Under the pieces are notes generated by a model. The model saw only the letters and a program-made list of their open reading frames with translations, searched no databases and had not been told where the DNA came from. From positions 124,001 to 188,000 of the forward strand of contig DATENU010000024.1 of the NCBI GenBank assembly GCA_035274845.1: DNA of 64,000 bases, given 5' to 3'. The DNA comes from Chthoniobacterales bacterium. GTDB lineage: Bacteria > Verrucomicrobiota > Verrucomicrobiia > Chthoniobacterales > UBA10450. The translations under genes were made by a program, and so were the position numbers. This document shows, piece by piece, positions 1 through 7,846 of this stretch (position 1 is the stretch's first letter; every line of letters begins with the position of its first letter).

Positions 1-922
1 CGTAGCCCTGCGAGTAAGCCGTGAAGACGTCTTCCATGTCGGGTTCCACCCATCGGTGGCCGCGCCATTTCAGACCGTCGAACGGCCATTGCGTTTCCCA
101 TTCATGGATGAGCTTCTCGGGATCGGCGGCATAAAGGCGGAGCGCGCCGCTCCGGAGCGAAACGCCAAGAATGTCGGATTGTTCCCGCAGCCGGACTAGC
201 GCCGGCATTACCGGCTCGACGTCGATTTCGAGCAGCTTCGTCCGGAAGCTTTCCTTGAGTTCGCGCGGCGGCGCTTTGGCCAGGAGCCGGCCTTCCTCGA
301 TGAAACCGACCTCCGTACAGCGTTCCGCCTCATCCATGTAATGGGTCGTGACGAAAATAGTGATCCCGTGGTTGCTCAGGTCGTAGAGCAAATCCCAGAT
401 CTGCTGGCGATGAACCGGGTCGAGGCCGGAAGTCGGTTCGTCCAAAAACAGGAGCGGCGGATCGTGGACCAGCGCGCAAGACATAGCCAGCATCTGGCGC
501 ATGCCGCCGGAAAGTTCGCCGGCCATGGCGCGCCGTTTCTTTTCCAGGTCGGTTAGTTTCAAAAGGCGCTCCAGCCGCTCGGGGATTTCGTGGCGCGGCA
601 CCCGGCTGGCGCCGGCAAAAAAGCGGATGTTCTCCTCGACGGTCAGATCGCGATAAAGACTGAACCGTTGCGCGACATAACCGAATCGGCTCCGCGCCAG
701 GTGGCGTTCCTTCCAGACATCGATACCAGAGATGGCGGCCCTGCCACTGGTGGGATGAACCAGGCCGCAGAGCATGCGGATCGTGGTGGTTTTCCCTGCG
801 CCATTCGCCCCGAGAAAGCCAAAAATGGTCCCGGGCAAAATCGACAACGAGAGATCCTGGACGGCCTTGGTGTCGCCGTAGGATTTGCTCAGGCGGTCGA
901 GAAAAATGGCCGGTTCGCTCAT
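1..922 (-). CDS. ABC-2 type transporter ATP-binding protein (3' end cut by window edge)
   Basis: ATPase subunit of an ABC exporter of the drug/polysaccharide (ABC-2) class; it would hydrolyse ATP at the inner face of the cytoplasmic membrane. The reading frame opens at the ATG complementary to 920-922 and stays open for 307 codons to the left edge, so the C-terminus is missing. Visible motifs are Walker A GANGAGKTT (about residues 38-46), the Q-loop glutamine near 85, signature LSGGMRQ (about 137-143), Walker B LLFLDEP (about 157-163) and a switch histidine in VTTHYMDEAERC. The MDEAE switch region is typical of ABC-2 exporters. The permease should lie beyond the left edge. Substrate unknown. 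Confidence 0.9.
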   Translation of the reverse strand, partial: MSEPAIFLDRLSKSYGDTKAVQDLSLSILPGTIFGFLGANGAGKTTTIRMLCGLVHPTSGRAAISGIDVWKERHLARSRFGYVAQRFSLYRDLTVEENIRFFAGASRVPRHEIPERLERLLKLTDLEKKRRAMAGELSGGMRQMLAMSCALVHDPPLLFLDEPTSGLDPVHRQQIWDLLYDLSNHGITIFVTTHYMDEAERCTEVGFIEEGRLLAKAPPRELKESFRTKLLEIDVEPVMPALVRLREQSDILGVSLRSGALRLYAADPEKLIHEWETQWPFDGLKWRGHRWVEPDMEDVFTAYSQGY

Positions 923-935
923 GAAAGATTTTTAA

Positions 936-1010
936 TGGAGCCGGCCCGCCCCCGGGCCGCTGGAGGTAGATCATCGCTGGTCCCTTCGGCGCGAGGGCGC
1001 GCCGGCTCCA
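936..1010. repeat. Inverted pair of REP-like hairpins with GGAG tags
   Basis: Two hairpins face each other between the ABC ATPase and the next gene. On the plus strand GGAGC is followed by a 7-bp stem CGGCCCG, loop CCCC and CGGGCCG. On the minus strand GGAGC is followed by stem CGGCGCG, loop CCCT and CGCGCCG. The outer arms (936-945 and 1001-1010) are also complementary, so the whole block could fold as a branched structure. The tag-plus-hairpin plan matches bacterial REP/BIME elements and recurs at 10254-10321. Confidence 0.7.
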
Positions 1011-1106
1011 ACTGTTGCAACCGAACCACTATGGGATAGATGTGACTTCTTCAAAATGGAAAAGAAAACAGGTGAAGCAACGCGGTTCCGCCCCGTCCAA
1101 AAAATC

Positions 1107-2072
1107 ATGCGAATTCTTTCTCTTCTTTGTCTCGTTGGCCTGGCTGTTTCCAGAGCCGGGGCGGCCGATCCGGTGGCGGAAATGGCGAGCTTCTCGGTTT
1201 TTGACAAGATCGACCTCAACGAGCTGGCTAAGGGCGAGCCGAAGGTGGCGCATGGCCCGCCGCTGGGAGGTCGCTACATTTCGGCCCAGAGCTGCTTTGT
1301 CGTAGCCGGTGTTCCGGCGCGGGTGAGCGAAGCGCTGCGGCAGTGGAATCCGACGCGGCATTCCGAGCTCAAGGTGATGATTCACTCCGATCTGCCTTCG
1401 TCTCCGAGCGCGGCAAATTTTTCCCGGCTCTCGAGCGCGCCTGATAACAGCGCCGTCCGTGCGCTGGTCAGCGCCACCCAAAAACTTTCACCCGATCTCC
1501 AGATCAGCAAAGAGGAAGAAAAGAAGTTCGCCGCGGTGGCCGGCGCCACGACAATGACGGGCCCTGTCGCTGCCGCCTGGGCCGATGTCTTGAGCGCGCG
1601 CGCCCGAGCCGGTCGATCGTCGCAGCCCTCCTACAGTCACACCGCCCAGAACGCGAAGCCATCCGAAGAGCTCAATGCTTTGCTTAGCGCAAATGACAAA
1701 GTTCGCGGCCGATTCTCCGGCGTCCTCGGAGGCGGCGGCGAGCAATTCTGGGAATTGCTGACGGCGGATGAGATTGCGGTGCTGACGTTGGGCGCCTCCT
1801 ATCGCCGATCGGGAGGCAACGGCACCTACCAGGCCGCGGATGCTCTATACTATGCCAGCGGCGGTTATTACGCCGGGCTCACCCTTTACCAGTTGTGGCC
1901 GATCGAAGCCGGCGGGCGCCCCGCAACCCTCGTCTGGCGAGGCGATTTCATCTCCTCGGCCACCATTGCGGGCCTCCATGGAATCGAACGGGTCGCTTCC
2001 GAATCGGCCATGATGCGGGATATTTCGAAGGCCGTTTCATCATTTCGGCGTGACATCGGGCCGGTTCGGTAG
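1107..2072 (+). CDS. Exported protein of unknown function
   Basis: Not recognised as a named family. The chosen ATG starts a clear signal peptide (MRILSLLCLVGLAVS followed by RAGA and a likely cleavage site); an in-frame ATG 17 codons upstream only adds a charged stretch. The mature part, about 300 residues, has no further membrane segment. It contains a GGGGEQFWELLTADE stretch and a glycine/tyrosine-rich region (YYASGGYYAGLTLYQLW) near the C-terminus. It is followed after about 30 bases by a second exported protein on the same strand, so the two may be co-transcribed. Periplasmic or outer-membrane location is an inference. Confidence 0.7.
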   Translation: MRILSLLCLVGLAVSRAGAADPVAEMASFSVFDKIDLNELAKGEPKVAHGPPLGGRYISAQSCFVVAGVPARVSEALRQWNPTRHSELKVMIHSDLPSSPSAANFSRLSSAPDNSAVRALVSATQKLSPDLQISKEEEKKFAAVAGATTMTGPVAAAWADVLSARARAGRSSQPSYSHTAQNAKPSEELNALLSANDKVRGRFSGVLGGGGEQFWELLTADEIAVLTLGASYRRSGGNGTYQAADALYYASGGYYAGLTLYQLWPIEAGGRPATLVWRGDFISSATIAGLHGIERVASESAMMRDISKAVSSFRRDIGPVR

Positions 2073-2103
2073 GCAGTCTGGCCGAACACCCGATTCCGGA
2101 CGC

Positions 2104-3042
2104 ATGAAAATAGCCCTCAAGATTGCCGCATTTTGCCTTGTCCTCACCGCCGCGAGGGCCTTCGCGGTCAAGGTCGAAACCTTCAGCACTTCGTCCAAGA
2201 ACGTGGCGCTGGTCGAGTCGCAATCTTCATTCCCATTCGAGTTCGACGTGGAAGGCGCTTACTTCGGCAACGGCGATGTGCAGCGCGGCGAAAACGGTCT
2301 GCGGCGGATTACGGATTTCGACGGGAGCCAGGCTCGGGTCCGCTTCGTCTGGACTCCGCTCACCAAGATCGGGATTTTGCGGTTAGGTCTGCAGACAGAA
2401 CGTTATTCCTTCAGTTTTGGAGGGAACGCCGCGATTCCGGACAACCTTCACGCCACCGCCCTCATCATCGGCCTCGACACCGAACTGTCCGATTCTTTCC
2501 TCATCCGGCTCGAAGCGCAGCCGGGATTTTACGGAACCGATTTTGATGACTTCGGTCAGGACACCTTCAACGTGCCGGTGGTAATCGGCGGCACCTACAT
2601 TTTCAATTCCGACTTTCAAATTGTGTTCGGTATCGGCATCGATGGCTTGCGCCAATATCCGGTCCTGCCGGGCGGCGGGGTTCGCTGGAAATTCGCGCCG
2701 CAGTGGACCCTCAACGCCGTCGCGCCAACCCCGCGCCTGGAATACGAGCCCACCAGCAACTTGCTGCTCTACACTGGCGTCGATCTCCGTTTGAACGCCT
2801 ACCGGGTGGACAAACAATTTGGCACTCGCCAGGGCAACACCGCCCTGAACCACGCCGCGATCACTTACAATGAAGTCCGGGTGGGCGGCGGTTTGGATTG
2901 GAAGTTGACGACGGCGATCAAATTATCGCTGGAGGGCGGGTTCATCCCCTATCGCGCGTTCGATTTCCATCGGACGGACGTCCGCTATAAACAGGACGGC
3001 GCGGTCCCCTACGGCATGCTGGCGTTTCGGGCGGCGTTCTAA
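2104..3042 (+). CDS. Outer-membrane beta-barrel-like protein
   Basis: A 312-residue protein that starts with a signal peptide (MKIALKIAAFCLVLTAARAFA). The rest alternates short hydrophobic/aromatic strands and polar turns (for example FLIRLEAQPGFYGTDF, IKLSLEGGFIPYRAF) and ends in a strand with a terminal aromatic (MLAFRAAF), the usual outer-membrane barrel signature. No ligand or enzyme motif is visible. The ATG at 2104 is preferred over one 18 codons upstream because it places the signal sequence at the N-terminus. It follows the preceding exported protein closely. A porin-like or structural role is possible; function unknown. Confidence 0.7.
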   Translation: MKIALKIAAFCLVLTAARAFAVKVETFSTSSKNVALVESQSSFPFEFDVEGAYFGNGDVQRGENGLRRITDFDGSQARVRFVWTPLTKIGILRLGLQTERYSFSFGGNAAIPDNLHATALIIGLDTELSDSFLIRLEAQPGFYGTDFDDFGQDTFNVPVVIGGTYIFNSDFQIVFGIGIDGLRQYPVLPGGGVRWKFAPQWTLNAVAPTPRLEYEPTSNLLLYTGVDLRLNAYRVDKQFGTRQGNTALNHAAITYNEVRVGGGLDWKLTTAIKLSLEGGFIPYRAFDFHRTDVRYKQDGAVPYGMLAFRAAF

Positions 3043-3858
3043 TCAGGAACGCGCTTCTCCTTTGGCTCGTTTCTCGTAGAGCTCTTCACGTCGATCTTTA
3101 AACACCGGCATTCGATCCCGGACGGAACGGATCGTTTCCTCCGAGACCTCCGCCACCGCCAGCTCTTCGCGATCGGCCGAAGCGGCGGCGACAATCACGC
3201 CGTAAGGATCGATGATGGCAGAGCCTCCGCAGCTCGACCCGCCGTCATCTTTGCCGACGCGGTTCGAAAGAATCACGTAACTCTGGTTTTCGATCGCGCG
3301 CGCGAGGGCGAGAACGCGCAGGTGCTCGGCTCGCGGAAATGGCCAGGCCGACGAGATGATGAAGACGTCAGTCCGCTGCCCGCAGGCAAGAATGCGGTAG
3401 ACTTCCGGGAACCGGAGATCGTAGCAGATCGTGAGTCCGAGGCGAAGCGGTCCCCAGGGGAGACTAACCAGCTCGTTCCCCGGCGAAAAACATTTGTGCT
3501 CCTCGACGGGCGCCGAACCGAAGAGATGGGTCTTCCGATATTTTCCAACGACCTGGCCGGTTGCGTCGATCGCGACCTGCGAGTTGTAAATCGTACCGCC
3601 TTCCCGTTCCGACACGCCGCTGATTATCCCAATCCCCAGCTTCTTTGCCGTCTCCTGAAGCTGGGGAACCGCTCCTTCTGCCCAAGTGGTCGCCCGTTCC
3701 TGAATGACCGCCATTGAATAACCGGTGTCCGCCATCTCCGGGAAGACAACCAGCCCGGCGCCGGCCGTTTTCGCGCGTTCCGCGAAGTCGCGCATCTTGG
3801 CCACATTGGCGTCGATGTCGCCCCGAGAGCAGGCAATTTGAGCAGCGGCGATTTTCAT
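3043..3858 (-). CDS. Carbon-nitrogen hydrolase (nitrilase superfamily amidase)
   Basis: Cytosolic amidase/nitrilase-fold enzyme of 271 residues, the usual family length. The Glu-Lys-Cys catalytic triad is visible: E41 in VVFPEMADTGY, K109 in GKYRKTHLF and C145 in TICYDLRFPE. The family cleaves small amides such as omega-amides or deaminated glutathione by a thioester mechanism. The sequence alone does not decide the substrate; omega-amidase or Nit1-like activity are reasonable candidates. It faces the MFS gene tail-on across a repeat at 3862-3941 and is probably monocistronic. Confidence 0.88.
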   Translation of the reverse strand: MKIAAAQIACSRGDIDANVAKMRDFAERAKTAGAGLVVFPEMADTGYSMAVIQERATTWAEGAVPQLQETAKKLGIGIISGVSEREGGTIYNSQVAIDATGQVVGKYRKTHLFGSAPVEEHKCFSPGNELVSLPWGPLRLGLTICYDLRFPEVYRILACGQRTDVFIISSAWPFPRAEHLRVLALARAIENQSYVILSNRVGKDDGGSSCGGSAIIDPYGVIVAAASADREELAVAEVSEETIRSVRDRMPVFKDRREELYEKRAKGEARS

Positions 3859-3861
3859 TTT

Positions 3862-3941
3862 GGCCCGCGAATAAACGCGAACTTACGCGAATGAATCCTG
3901 GAAGTCAGTAATTCGTGTCGATTGGCGTTCATTCGCGGGCC
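3862..3941. repeat. Inverted repeat with 10-base periodic CGCGAAT units
   Basis: The left arm (3862-3878, GGCCCGCGAATaAACGC) and right arm (3925-3941) are complementary over 17 bases with one mismatch. The left side is built of decamers starting CGCGAA (3866-3895). The block fills the gap between the nitrilase start and the MFS stop. It could act as a terminator stem for the MFS gene or simply be a dispersed repeat. Confidence 0.6.
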
Positions 3942-3946
3942 ATCCA

Positions 3947-5362
3947 TCAGCGGAGATTTTTGTCCAGCGCCCCGATCTTAAGAGTTTGGGGCCACTTCCA
4001 GCAAACGCCGAGCACCACCAGAATCGTCCCGAGCCCACCAGCCACAACCGATATCACCGGCCCGAACAGTGCCGCGGTCAATCCGGACTCCAGCGCGCCG
4101 AGCTCATTCGAAGTGCCAATGAAGATATTGTTCACCGCGGAAATTCGTCCTCGCATCGTGTCGGGTGTGACCAGTTGGAGCAACGTGTGGCGGACAACCA
4201 CGCTCACGCTGTCGAAGACGCCCGTCATAAAAAGCATGGCGAGCGATAGCCAAAGATAACGCGACAACCCAAAAATAATCGTGGCCGCCCCAAACCCGGT
4301 GACGCACCAGAGAAGCGTTTTGCCCGCGTGTTTCATCGGCGGCAGATAAGCGATGAGCAGCGCCATGATGAAGGCGCCGATCCCGGGCGCAGCCCGCATC
4401 CAACCGAGACCGATCGGACCGCAATGCAGGATCTGGTCGGCAAAGATCGGCAGGAGCGCGGTCGCCCCGCCGAGAAAGACCGCAAACATATCGAGCGTGA
4501 TCGTCGCAAGGACCACCTGTTTACTCAGGACAAACCGGATGCCTTCCTTGAGGCTGCGCCAGGCGTTGCGCTCGCTGCTGCTCCCCCGATCGCTGCTCCG
4601 AATCGGGAGAATCAGGAGGAAAAACGAAAACGCACAGAAAGCGTCGAGCGCATAAATGAACGGGAATCCGGCCCGCACTATGAGCAGACCTCCCAGCGCC
4701 GGACCGACCACCGACCCGATCTGAAAAACGCTGCTGTTCCAGGTGACGGCGTTTGCGAACACCTCGCGCGGAACAAGCTGAGGGAAATAGGAACTGCGCG
4801 CGGCCCAGCCAAAAGTGCGTCCCATCGCCGAGATCAGCAGGATCAAATAAATCAGCGGAATGGAAAGGTCGTCGAAATGGAAATAGGTGTGCCGTTCGAA
4901 AACCGTGGCGATGGAAAACAGAAAACGATTGCCCGCCCGGAGAAATCCCCAGTCAGGCATGTTGAGGTGGTTCCAGGAAACGAAGGCCAGGGCGAGCGAG
5001 CAGATGGCGCTCAGTGCCTGGGTCACCAGGACGATCCGTTTCCGCGGGAAGCGGTCGGCGATATGCCCGGCCGGCAGCGACAAGAACACGACCGGCAACG
5101 CGATCACCAATCCAACCAGACCGAGCGCCGTCGCCGAATGCGTCCGCGCGTACATCTCCCATTCGACGGCCACGATGAACATGAGCCGGCCGATGACGGA
5201 GATGAGGTTGCCGGAGGTGTAGAATGAAAATCCGGAATACCGGAAAGCGGCGTAGGGATCGTGCTTCGCGGGCCGGTCCAGGGTGCCTTCCGCCGTCGTC
5301 GCGCGTTCCGCCCGCGCAGCCTCGTAGGGCGGTGGCGTTTCGTGCGGCTTTGGGTCAGGCAT
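3947..5362 (-). CDS. MFS transporter, MFS_3/EntS-like exporter
   Basis: Integral inner-membrane protein of 471 residues with about 12 hydrophobic segments. An N-terminal cytosolic extension of about 40 polar residues precedes the first helix. The loop between helices 2 and 3 carries the MFS motif A variant GHIADRFPRKRIV, and the C-half contains RHTLLQLVTPDTMRGRISAVNN, characteristic of the MFS_3 (enterobactin-exporter-like) family. Substrate unknown; the family includes siderophore and drug exporters, but no siderophore genes are nearby. ATG start at 5362; no overlapping neighbour. Confidence 0.88.
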   Translation of the reverse strand: MPDPKPHETPPPYEAARAERATTAEGTLDRPAKHDPYAAFRYSGFSFYTSGNLISVIGRLMFIVAVEWEMYARTHSATALGLVGLVIALPVVFLSLPAGHIADRFPRKRIVLVTQALSAICSLALAFVSWNHLNMPDWGFLRAGNRFLFSIATVFERHTYFHFDDLSIPLIYLILLISAMGRTFGWAARSSYFPQLVPREVFANAVTWNSSVFQIGSVVGPALGGLLIVRAGFPFIYALDAFCAFSFFLLILPIRSSDRGSSSERNAWRSLKEGIRFVLSKQVVLATITLDMFAVFLGGATALLPIFADQILHCGPIGLGWMRAAPGIGAFIMALLIAYLPPMKHAGKTLLWCVTGFGAATIIFGLSRYLWLSLAMLFMTGVFDSVSVVVRHTLLQLVTPDTMRGRISAVNNIFIGTSNELGALESGLTAALFGPVISVVAGGLGTILVVLGVCWKWPQTLKIGALDKNLR

Positions 5363-5492
5363 CGGTGAACGCGTCTGCGTTCACATCCGCGCACGAGATT
5401 CTAGAAGCGTTCCTTCACGCCGCAACACCGCGAGATCTCATCGGAAGGCAAACAATGAATGACTTCCGTTCAAGATGCCCCGATAAACCGTC

Positions 5493-5816
5493 ATGGTCAT
5501 TTATCACGTTACGATCGCTCTTGAGGCGAGCATCGAGGCCGAATGGGTTGACTGGATGAAGCGGGTCCATGTTCCCGACGTGCTTCGAACCGGATGTTTC
5601 TCGGCCTGCCAAATCTGCAAGGTGATTGGGGCCGCGGGTGATGAGGTGACCTACGTTCTGCAATACGATTGCCGGTCGCTGGAGGAGTATCACCGTTACC
5701 GCGACAATTTTGCTCCGGCTCTTCAGAAGGAACACTCTGATCGGTTTGCCGGGCGCTTCCGCGGTTCCCGACAGATTCTCGAGGAGATCGCTGTAGTTAA
5801 GTTGGCCGAGTCCTAA
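5493..5816 (+). CDS. DUF4286 family protein
   Basis: Small cytosolic protein of 107 residues with the pattern of DUF4286: VIYHVTIALEASIEAEWVDWM at the N-terminus, HVPDVLRTGCF, a central YVLQYDCRSLEEYHRY and LQKEHSDRFAGRF near the end. The family probably adopts a ferredoxin-like (dimeric alpha/beta-barrel-like) fold; biochemical function is not established. The ATG at 5493 fits the family start, although no clear Shine-Dalgarno sequence precedes it. Its stop overlaps the convergent RidA-like gene by 4 bases. Confidence 0.82.
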   Translation: MVIYHVTIALEASIEAEWVDWMKRVHVPDVLRTGCFSACQICKVIGAAGDEVTYVLQYDCRSLEEYHRYRDNFAPALQKEHSDRFAGRFRGSRQILEEIAVVKLAES

Positions 5817-6325
5817 CGGCGGACCGCGATCCCTTGCGCTTCGAAATGTCCGCCGCGCAAGAGCGGGCCGGAGCCGATGAAAGCGCGGGCCGGAAAATCC
5901 TTCGTGAAATAAGTCCGATACACGTCGTTAAACTTTTCGTACAAGCTCAGGTCCGGACAAAAGATCTGGACGGAAACCAGGTCGTCCATCGTCATGTCAG
6001 CCGCGGCGAGAGTTGCCTTCACGCCATCGAGGAGAAACCGGATTTCCTTTTCGACTTCTTCCGGTGCCTTTCCGGTTTGCGGATCGACGCCGATCCGGCC
6101 CGCCAGGTAAAGGGTGTTACCCGACAGCACCGCGTCGCTGAAGGGCAATTGATCCTTGCGAGTGGGAAGGACGATATGCCGCAACGGCCCGATTACCGTC
6201 TTGGCTTCGGGGGAAGCCGCGTCGGCTTTTTCCCTCACGGCCAATCCGACCCCAACTGCTACCGCCATCGTGAGAACGGCCAGCGTTATCCGACCTCGTA
6301 TCGTTGATTCAATCCATGTGCGCAT
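5813..6325 (-). CDS. RidA-like (YjgF/YER057c) protein with N-terminal export signal
   Basis: Rid-family proteins deaminate reactive enamine/imine intermediates. The last 120 residues match the fold: LSGNTLYLAGRIGVDP, a central helix region and PARAFIGSGPLLRGGHFEAQGIA. The conserved catalytic arginine (in PARAF) and the glutamate near the C-terminus (in FEAQ) are both present. Unlike canonical 130-residue cytosolic RidA, this 170-residue version has an N-terminal hydrophobic segment (TLAVLTMAVAVGVGLAV) that looks like a signal peptide or anchor, so it is probably periplasmic. An in-frame TTG seven codons upstream is less likely than the ATG at 6325. Confidence 0.82.
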   Translation of the reverse strand: MRTWIESTIRGRITLAVLTMAVAVGVGLAVREKADAASPEAKTVIGPLRHIVLPTRKDQLPFSDAVLSGNTLYLAGRIGVDPQTGKAPEEVEKEIRFLLDGVKATLAAADMTMDDLVSVQIFCPDLSLYEKFNDVYRTYFTKDFPARAFIGSGPLLRGGHFEAQGIAVRR

Positions 6326-6616
6326 AAACCGAGCATGCGAAACCAATAAGAACGAAGCAAGGTTCTCGTCGAATTCAGAGACCTTCTTGGAGCCGTCACC
6401 CTAATGGGTGAAGCCAAGTGGGGAGGGCCTTTGCGCGCCCCGAAAGGTCCCCATGGTCCGCTAGATTGGAATCCTAAGGACTGACCCGGCGTCCCAGCGT
6501 TCGACGTCCACTTCCGCCGCGCGATCACGGGTGCTGACGAACCGCGCGGCAACTTTCGTGCAGTCAGTCTCGGCGGCAGGCATCCAATCCCAAGCGATGC
6601 TATTTTGGGACGATCC

Positions 6617-7846
6617 ATGAGCTTCCGCCAATACCGGTCAACAATTACGCAACGACACCGGGACCTCCTGGCGCTCTCCCAAGATCCCGCACGTTTCCGG
6701 GACTGCTTCAATCTTCAAAGAAACCTCCTCTCGCACATACTCAAGGTGGAGAGGCGAGCACGAAGGCACAGGGGCAGAGAGAAAGAGCTTCGACGATCTT
6801 TACACTCGCGGGGACATGTGTTAACGAGGCTAGGAGCAGACAGGTTACGGAAACAAATCGCAAGGTGCGTAAGCGAGCGGGGCGATTTTACGCATGTGTT
6901 GCACGCCCTTCGCGCCATTGGCGACGGCATCGCGTTTACCTACTTCGACCGTTTTGACCTCAAGCCGATGGCCCTAAAGCCTCCTGCAGGGTACCTGTCG
7001 GGAAAGGCTGGCCTCGCGCTTGAGCGCGCTGTCCTTCGGAAAGCATTCGACATGGGGGCCGTCGCCGTAATGAATGACCTGACGACGTGCCTTAGGCATG
7101 GCGACCTCACTTTCCTAACTCGATCAGGGCAGCCGGGGCTCATGGAACTCAAGTCCGGTACTTCGGCGAGAGCCAGAGATAGGCGGCAGGCTCAACGGCT
7201 CACTGAGCTATGTGACTATCTGACAAGCGATGTAACCAGGGTGATATTTGGTAACGACAGGGAAGTTCGCCGCGTTGCGGCCTGGGGAAAAGTCACAGAC
7301 CACACCGAGGCGATCACCGGTCTCCTACAAAGGCGAACCAACGGCACGGTGCGGATCATTGCTGAGCCTGGGCTGGCCTATGTCGTTGCTCACACCGAGA
7401 CTGATCCCGCTGAGGTATTTGGAGCAATGACCGATGGCCTGGCAGAAAAGCCACTGGTATTCTTTCTGAACGACATGAAGTGGGAGCCAGCGGGGTACTT
7501 TCCCTTTACGCTCACGATGCGTGATCCAGAAGGTCTGTTCGCGTTCTACTGCGGCGACATAGTCGTCTTCGTCATATTGGATCTAGGCGTCTTCAAGGCA
7601 CGAATGGGCGAGGCCGGTTTGAGCGCCACCTTCGAAGACGAAGCCGAATACGTGGTAAGCCTGAAACGCGTGGGGGCCAACGTACCGACTGCGAAGCTGT
7701 CAAGGCATCTATTTACTCGGTTGGCCTCGGAATTCATAACATTGGATTGGCTGGTAAGAGAGTGTGCTTGGGCTTATCAGCGAGCTGAGGAGGCGTTCGT
7801 CTCCAAAGCGACACATCAACCTGCGCCTAAGGATTCTGGAGATTGA
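6617..7846 (+). CDS. Unrecognised protein with PD-(D/E)XK-like nuclease motif
   Basis: A 409-residue protein I cannot assign to a named family. A restriction-endonuclease-like core is suggested by E136 (GKAGLALERAV), D163 in RHGDLTFL and E177-L-K179 in GLMELKSGT, followed by a basic helix RDRRQAQRLTELCDYL. This order (Glu, Asp, then ExK, then an R/Q-rich helix) matches the PD-(D/E)XK phosphodiesterase fold. The N-terminal 110 residues are basic and alpha-helical; the C-terminal 200 show alternating strands. The ATG at 6617 has GGGA eight bases upstream and is preferred to a TTG at 6605. Base composition looks less GC-rich than the neighbours, hinting at acquisition. Its stop overlaps the convergent gene by 20 bases. 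It could be an orphan defence or repair nuclease. Confidence 0.55.
   Translation: MSFRQYRSTITQRHRDLLALSQDPARFRDCFNLQRNLLSHILKVERRARRHRGREKELRRSLHSRGHVLTRLGADRLRKQIARCVSERGDFTHVLHALRAIGDGIAFTYFDRFDLKPMALKPPAGYLSGKAGLALERAVLRKAFDMGAVAVMNDLTTCLRHGDLTFLTRSGQPGLMELKSGTSARARDRRQAQRLTELCDYLTSDVTRVIFGNDREVRRVAAWGKVTDHTEAITGLLQRRTNGTVRIIAEPGLAYVVAHTETDPAEVFGAMTDGLAEKPLVFFLNDMKWEPAGYFPFTLTMRDPEGLFAFYCGDIVVFVILDLGVFKARMGEAGLSATFEDEAEYVVSLKRVGANVPTAKLSRHLFTRLASEFITLDWLVRECAWAYQRAEEAFVSKATHQPAPKDSGD

Noticed and set aside
330..974. Open frame of 214 codons on the minus strand opposite the annotated start of the window
   Set aside because: It is out of frame with the clear ABC ATPase (Walker A, signature and Walker B all in the other frame) and its product is low-complexity and arginine-rich.
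4328..5227. 299-codon plus-strand frame inside the MFS gene
   Set aside because: Antisense of a clear membrane transporter; highly charged, no motifs.
6286..6711. 141-codon minus-strand frame between the RidA-like and nuclease-like genes
   Set aside because: It overlaps the starts of both real genes, has no recognisable motif and its composition looks like random translation of GC-rich DNA.
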